A stretch of 59,264 bases of DNA, taken from positions 1 through 59,264 of IMG/VR virus record IMGVR_UViG_3300036832_000931; one strand, 5' to 3'. The stretch comes from a virus. Under the pieces are notes generated by a model. It was not told the origin of the DNA. It saw nothing but the letters and a program-made list of their open reading frames with translations, and searched no databases. Position numbers and translations under genes: made by a program. Positions 56,629 to 59,264 of this stretch are shown here, piece by piece. Within the stretch, counting starts at the first letter, position 1; every line of letters begins with the position of its first letter.

Positions 56629-58274
56629 TACCCAGCCATCCAACTACCACCAGAATCAGCACCTCTATTACCAAATGGACTACCACCATACTCCGCATCC
56701 CCGCGGTAGCGCCTCGGCCACACAATATTAAGGGCCGGATCGAACAGGCGGCTCAAAGCGTCCAGCATGTCTCGCTGTTTGGGATTGTACGGCCATAACA
56801 AAAACTCATCATTAATAAAGTGCTGCACCAAGTCGACTTCGCTGCCGTCTTTCAGCTTTTTCTTGATGCCGTCTTTAGGAAAGAGAATGCGCCGGTCACG
56901 GAAGGGAGGGATCAGCCAACCGATGCGGCCGTCTTTAGACATGCCGCCGGACAATTGTACGATCGTAAACATCTGGTTGAGTTCGCGCATACGGAAGTGG
57001 AAGTGCTCGATGTCGCACTGCATCCCGTATTTCTCGTAACCAACCTTCAGCGGATCCCAGCGGGTCACCGCCTGGAACACCGCCTCCCAGCGCTCCTCAA
57101 GATCCAGCTTGTCGCAGATCACGTCACAAATCCGAACGCGCTTGTCTGCTCCAAGCGCTACCACCCACAGGGCGAAGCGGCTGTTGCTGTCGGGATTATT
57201 GCCGGCCGGATCGACCAAGACGTATTTGTTCATGCCGGTGAGCGAGTCGTCCTTGGCGTCCCAGTAATCCAGCCACTCGTGGCTGAAGCCAACCTCGTGA
57301 GGATCCTTCGCCTGACTCGGGTCGAGCAGAATCTGCAGGGCGAAGACCTTGGGGGACAGGGCGGATTTGAAAAAGGAGAACTTCTCATCGCTCAGATAAG
57401 CGGGCTGATGATTCTCATCAAACGGTCCACGCAGCCTGAGCTTGCCCACTCTGCGCTTGATCAACTCGCTGGTCGTATCGCCAAACTCCTGAAAGGTCGC
57501 GATGTATCTGAAGATGGGCGGGTCGGAGGCGGTCAGCAGCAGCGAGTTATCAAACTGCTCGGTAGTGGTGGCGATCATCAGGGTCGAGGTCTGATCCCGC
57601 GCCACGACATCATCATATATAAGGCGGCGGTAGCGCTTGCCGACCGGCTGTCCATCGACCAGACCCCACGCCTCGATGGTGGCCTCTTTGGGATTACCCT
57701 TGCGCTTGACGGTGATGCCGTCATTCTCGCCCCAGCTTACCGAGGCGGTGCGGCACTCATGTTTGGGATCCTGCCACAAGACATCATCGAAGAGATCCTT
57801 GAGGAGCTGGTTGGTTTCGAATTCCCGCTTGATCAGGGTCAGGAAGTCCTTGGCCATCGGGCGGGTATGGCTGAAGAAACCGAACGTCACCTCGGGATCA
57901 TTGAGGATATCCTGAATGGTCAGCCCGAAGGTGATGATCTCGGATTTGTACGACTCGCGAGGCCACAGGTCGAGGTGATTATTGGGATTCTCTTGGACCT
58001 CAGTGCAGCGTTTAAAAGTCCAGCGAGTCTTTCGCTCGTCCGCCAGGAAATGCTTGCGGTTGAGAAGATAGACCAGCAGAAAGAAGAGATCGTGTTGTCC
58101 CAACCAGCGCAGATGATCACGGCGCATCGGGGCGGAACAGTTGCGGGTTTCCGTCCACCACCACTGGGCATTAGCCGGCGAGGTGGAGCGGTGCAGCGGT
58201 GGATGTTCGGCGCAGGCGTTGGTCTTGCGCAGTGCGCCGATTAAATCCTCAAAGCCGTTACCCCGTTTAGGCAT
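56628..58274 (-). CDS. terL: Terminase large subunit (548 aa)
   Basis: N-terminal ATPase: variant Walker A LWPRESYKS (103-111), a Walker B-like RLIYDD (217-222) and the following motif; C-terminal RNase H-like nuclease: VLVDPAGN (D355), YEKYG, and DMLDAL near the end. Length is typical. Packages DNA into the prohead by ATP-driven translocation and cuts it. Follows the presumed small subunit by 90 nt holding two hairpin repeats. Confidence 0.88.
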   Translation of the reverse strand: MPKRGNGFEDLIGALRKTNACAEHPPLHRSTSPANAQWWWTETRNCSAPMRRDHLRWLGQHDLFFLLVYLLNRKHFLADERKTRWTFKRCTEVQENPNNHLDLWPRESYKSEIITFGLTIQDILNDPEVTFGFFSHTRPMAKDFLTLIKREFETNQLLKDLFDDVLWQDPKHECRTASVSWGENDGITVKRKGNPKEATIEAWGLVDGQPVGKRYRRLIYDDVVARDQTSTLMIATTTEQFDNSLLLTASDPPIFRYIATFQEFGDTTSELIKRRVGKLRLRGPFDENHQPAYLSDEKFSFFKSALSPKVFALQILLDPSQAKDPHEVGFSHEWLDYWDAKDDSLTGMNKYVLVDPAGNNPDSNSRFALWVVALGADKRVRICDVICDKLDLEERWEAVFQAVTRWDPLKVGYEKYGMQCDIEHFHFRMRELNQMFTIVQLSGGMSKDGRIGWLIPPFRDRRILFPKDGIKKKLKDGSEVDLVQHFINDEFLLWPYNPKQRDMLDALSRLFDPALNIVWPRRYRGDAEYGGSPFGNRGADSGGSWMAG

Positions 58275-58294
58275 TTACCTGATTCTCTTCAAGC

Positions 58295-58365
58295 GTTTCA
58301 CTGCCGGTTACGCAGGAACCTAACCTTCACTCATCGCTTCGTTTCACTGCCGATACGCAGGAACC
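58295..58365 (-). repeat. Two hairpin repeats between terminase genes
   Basis: 58341-58365 begins on the G of the TAG of the small-subunit-like gene; 58295-58320 ends 20 nt before the terL start. Both CTGC/GCAG. Confidence 0.92.
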
Positions 58366-58901
58366 TAGTCTATTTTCTCAGCGAGTTTTTCGTCCTCCGC
58401 TGCCAGCTCCTTCAATAATTCACTCATCGCCTCGGGATGGTTACGCAAAGCGCGTTCGATCCGCTCAATCGCCCAGCGCGGGATCCCGCTGGCGTCATGG
58501 CCCATCTCGCGGCGTACCTTGACGATGGAGTCGAGGATACCGCGCAGCGTATCGAGCGCCGACAGGACTAACTTCTCGTCAACGGTAAAGCTCTGTACGT
58601 GCTGCTGGAGGTGAGGATCCCAGACCTTGAGTGCTGATTTACTGTGCTTGGCCCGCCACACGCACATCCGTCCCTCTTGCCAGAGATCGACGAAGCGCTC
58701 GTGAATGTCCGCCCAGTCGAGCTGTTTGCCGTTACGTACCGCGGCGCGGAGCTGGTCACCTTTTATCTTGATGGCGCGGACAGGAGCTTTGGGCGGCGGC
58801 TGCTGACGGAACTTCTCCGCCGTATATTCGTTCGGGACCAGATGCTTTTCAGGTGGCTGCGGCAGCTTGTAGCCGTCTTTTTGTGTTAGTTCGTCAGCCA
58901 T
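58365..58901 (-). CDS. Probable terminase small subunit (178 aa)
   Basis: ATG 58901 follows AAGGTCGGGCATCGT. A basic N-terminus (YTAEKFRQQPPPKAPVRAIK) precedes helices and an acidic C-terminus (LLKELAAEDEKLAEKID). No family motif is clear; the call rests on its position directly upstream of terL and on size. Could also be an unrelated DNA-packaging accessory. Confidence 0.5.
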   Translation of the reverse strand: MADELTQKDGYKLPQPPEKHLVPNEYTAEKFRQQPPPKAPVRAIKIKGDQLRAAVRNGKQLDWADIHERFVDLWQEGRMCVWRAKHSKSALKVWDPHLQQHVQSFTVDEKLVLSALDTLRGILDSIVKVRREMGHDASGIPRWAIERIERALRNHPEAMSELLKELAAEDEKLAEKID

Positions 58902-58916
58902 ACGATGCCCGACCTT

Positions 58917-59031
58917 GTTTCATCGCCAGTTTACGCGAGAACCTCGAGATTACGTCCGTGTTTCATCGCTAATACGCGAGAACCTTTGTTTCGAAACAAA
59001 CTCGGCGTTTCACTGCCTGTACGCAGGAACC
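58917..59031 (-). repeat. Three hairpin repeats upstream of the terminase genes
   Basis: 58917-58943, 58960-58984 (TCGC/GCGA) and 59007-59031 (CTGC/GCAG), spaced 16 and 22 nt: a short third array on the late strand. Confidence 0.9.
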
Positions 59032-59179
59032 TTTAACTTAAGCGCGCCCGTCGGGTTTGTTTCGAAACGTGGGGGTGGATACGTCGTCGCCGGATCTCCC
59101 GACGCACCATTCCCCGGCGGGCGCAAGCTTTATCATCTCATATTGATCCACCATCAGTGAGCATTATAGCCTCCCCAAT

Positions 59180-59245
59180 GTTTCACTGCCGATACGCAGG
59201 AACCTAGCCGTTCGTCAGAAGTTTCACCGCCCTGACGCGGGAACC
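59180..59245 (-). repeat. Two hairpin repeats at the right end
   Basis: 59180-59204 (CTGC/GCAG) and 59221-59245 (CCGC/GCGG), 16 nt apart. If the ends join, the second supplies the stop of the gene cut at base 1. Confidence 0.9.
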
Positions 59246-59264
59246 CTAGCTATGTAGGATGTTG

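Larger units (their letters stand above)
58902..59264. other. Gene-free right end with five repeats and two palindromes
   Basis: Hairpin repeats at 58917-58943 and 58960-58984 (TCGC/GCGA class), 59007-59031 and 59180-59204 (CTGC/GCAG) and 59221-59245 (CCGC/GCGG), all minus. TTTGTTTCGAAACAAA (58985-59000) and TTTGTTTCGAAAC (59056-59068) share a 13-base word. Lying upstream of the terminase genes it may hold the late promoter or a packaging site; no promoter boxes are obvious. Open frames here are repeat-derived. Confidence 0.7.

Noticed and set aside
56820-58244. A 474-codon open frame antisense to the terminase gene
   Set aside because: It mirrors the codon bias of the real gene, has no ribosome site and resembles no protein. 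The frames at 42725-43615 and 30267-30959 are rejected for the same reason.
58915-59160. An 81-codon frame at the right end
   Set aside because: Made mostly of repeats and spacers, with no ribosome site.
1-59264. tRNA or rRNA genes
   Set aside because: I found no cloverleaf with a GTTCRANYC arm and CCA-type end. A tRNAscan-SE run would settle it.

Overview
The window looks like the genome, or nearly all of it, of a temperate, short-tailed (podovirus-type) bacteriophage of a proteobacterial host. The evidence is a tyrosine integrase with an AlpA-type excisionase, a RecT annealing protein with a RecB/Cas4-like nuclease, a P22-type portal, an N4-gp56-type major capsid protein, a P22 gp10-like tail hub, T7-like internal virion proteins with a lytic transglycosylase domain, and tail fibres ending in a peptidase S74 chaperone. 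Shine-Dalgarno sites are strong (AAGGAG type). The host genus cannot be read from the sequence. If the two ends are joined, the gene cut at the left edge reads on in frame and stops inside a repeat, so the 59,264 bases may be a complete circularly permuted genome.

Layout. 1-2,864 (minus): two proteins with Sec signal peptides (a beta-helix/pectate-lyase-like protein and a transglycosylase-like protein) and two small proteins. 2,958-3,446: array 1 of hairpin repeats. 3,447-4,028: gene-free and rich in inverted repeats. 4,029-9,986 (plus): many small genes, several with one membrane segment, a DUF29 protein, a KOW/zinc protein and a DUF1874 protein (cyclic-tetra-adenylate ring nuclease / AcrIII-1 family) whose usual catalytic His is Tyr. 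10,026-12,003: a TnpB/Cas12-like RuvC protein whose stop codon lies in the first unit of array 2. 12,006-13,609: small genes and a second DUF29. 13,746-17,424 (minus): RecA-like ATPase, excisionase, integrase, repressor-like protein. 17,721-22,385 (plus): RecT operon with nuclease, a cytosine methyltransferase carrying a second gene in another frame, and a VRR-NUC nuclease. 22,369-24,612 (minus): a modular repeat protein and a ParB-like protein. 25,010-58,901 (minus): tail, head, portal, internal virion proteins and terminase in one late block.

The striking feature is a family of about 70 short hairpin repeats (25-29 nt, rarely 35). The plan is GG-YT-C, then a four-base stem arm NNGC, a 5-8-nt loop, GCNN, T, and GARAC. 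Both stem parts covary: CTGC/GCAG, CCGC/GCGG, TCGC/GCGA and GCGC/GCGC in the inner stem, and GGTTC/GAAAC against GGCTC/GAGAC in the outer stem. Copies form two CRISPR-like arrays, one fused to the 3' end of the TnpB/Cas12-like gene. The rest are scattered singly. Most lie on the transcribed strand and abut or contain the stop codon of the gene before them. Others sit in frame inside genes, including the TnpB-like gene. I know of no described phage element like this. Candidate explanations are guide-RNA scaffolds of a compact type V-like system, repeat-mimic decoys against host CRISPR, mRNA-processing hairpins, or a mobile palindromic element; they make different, testable predictions.
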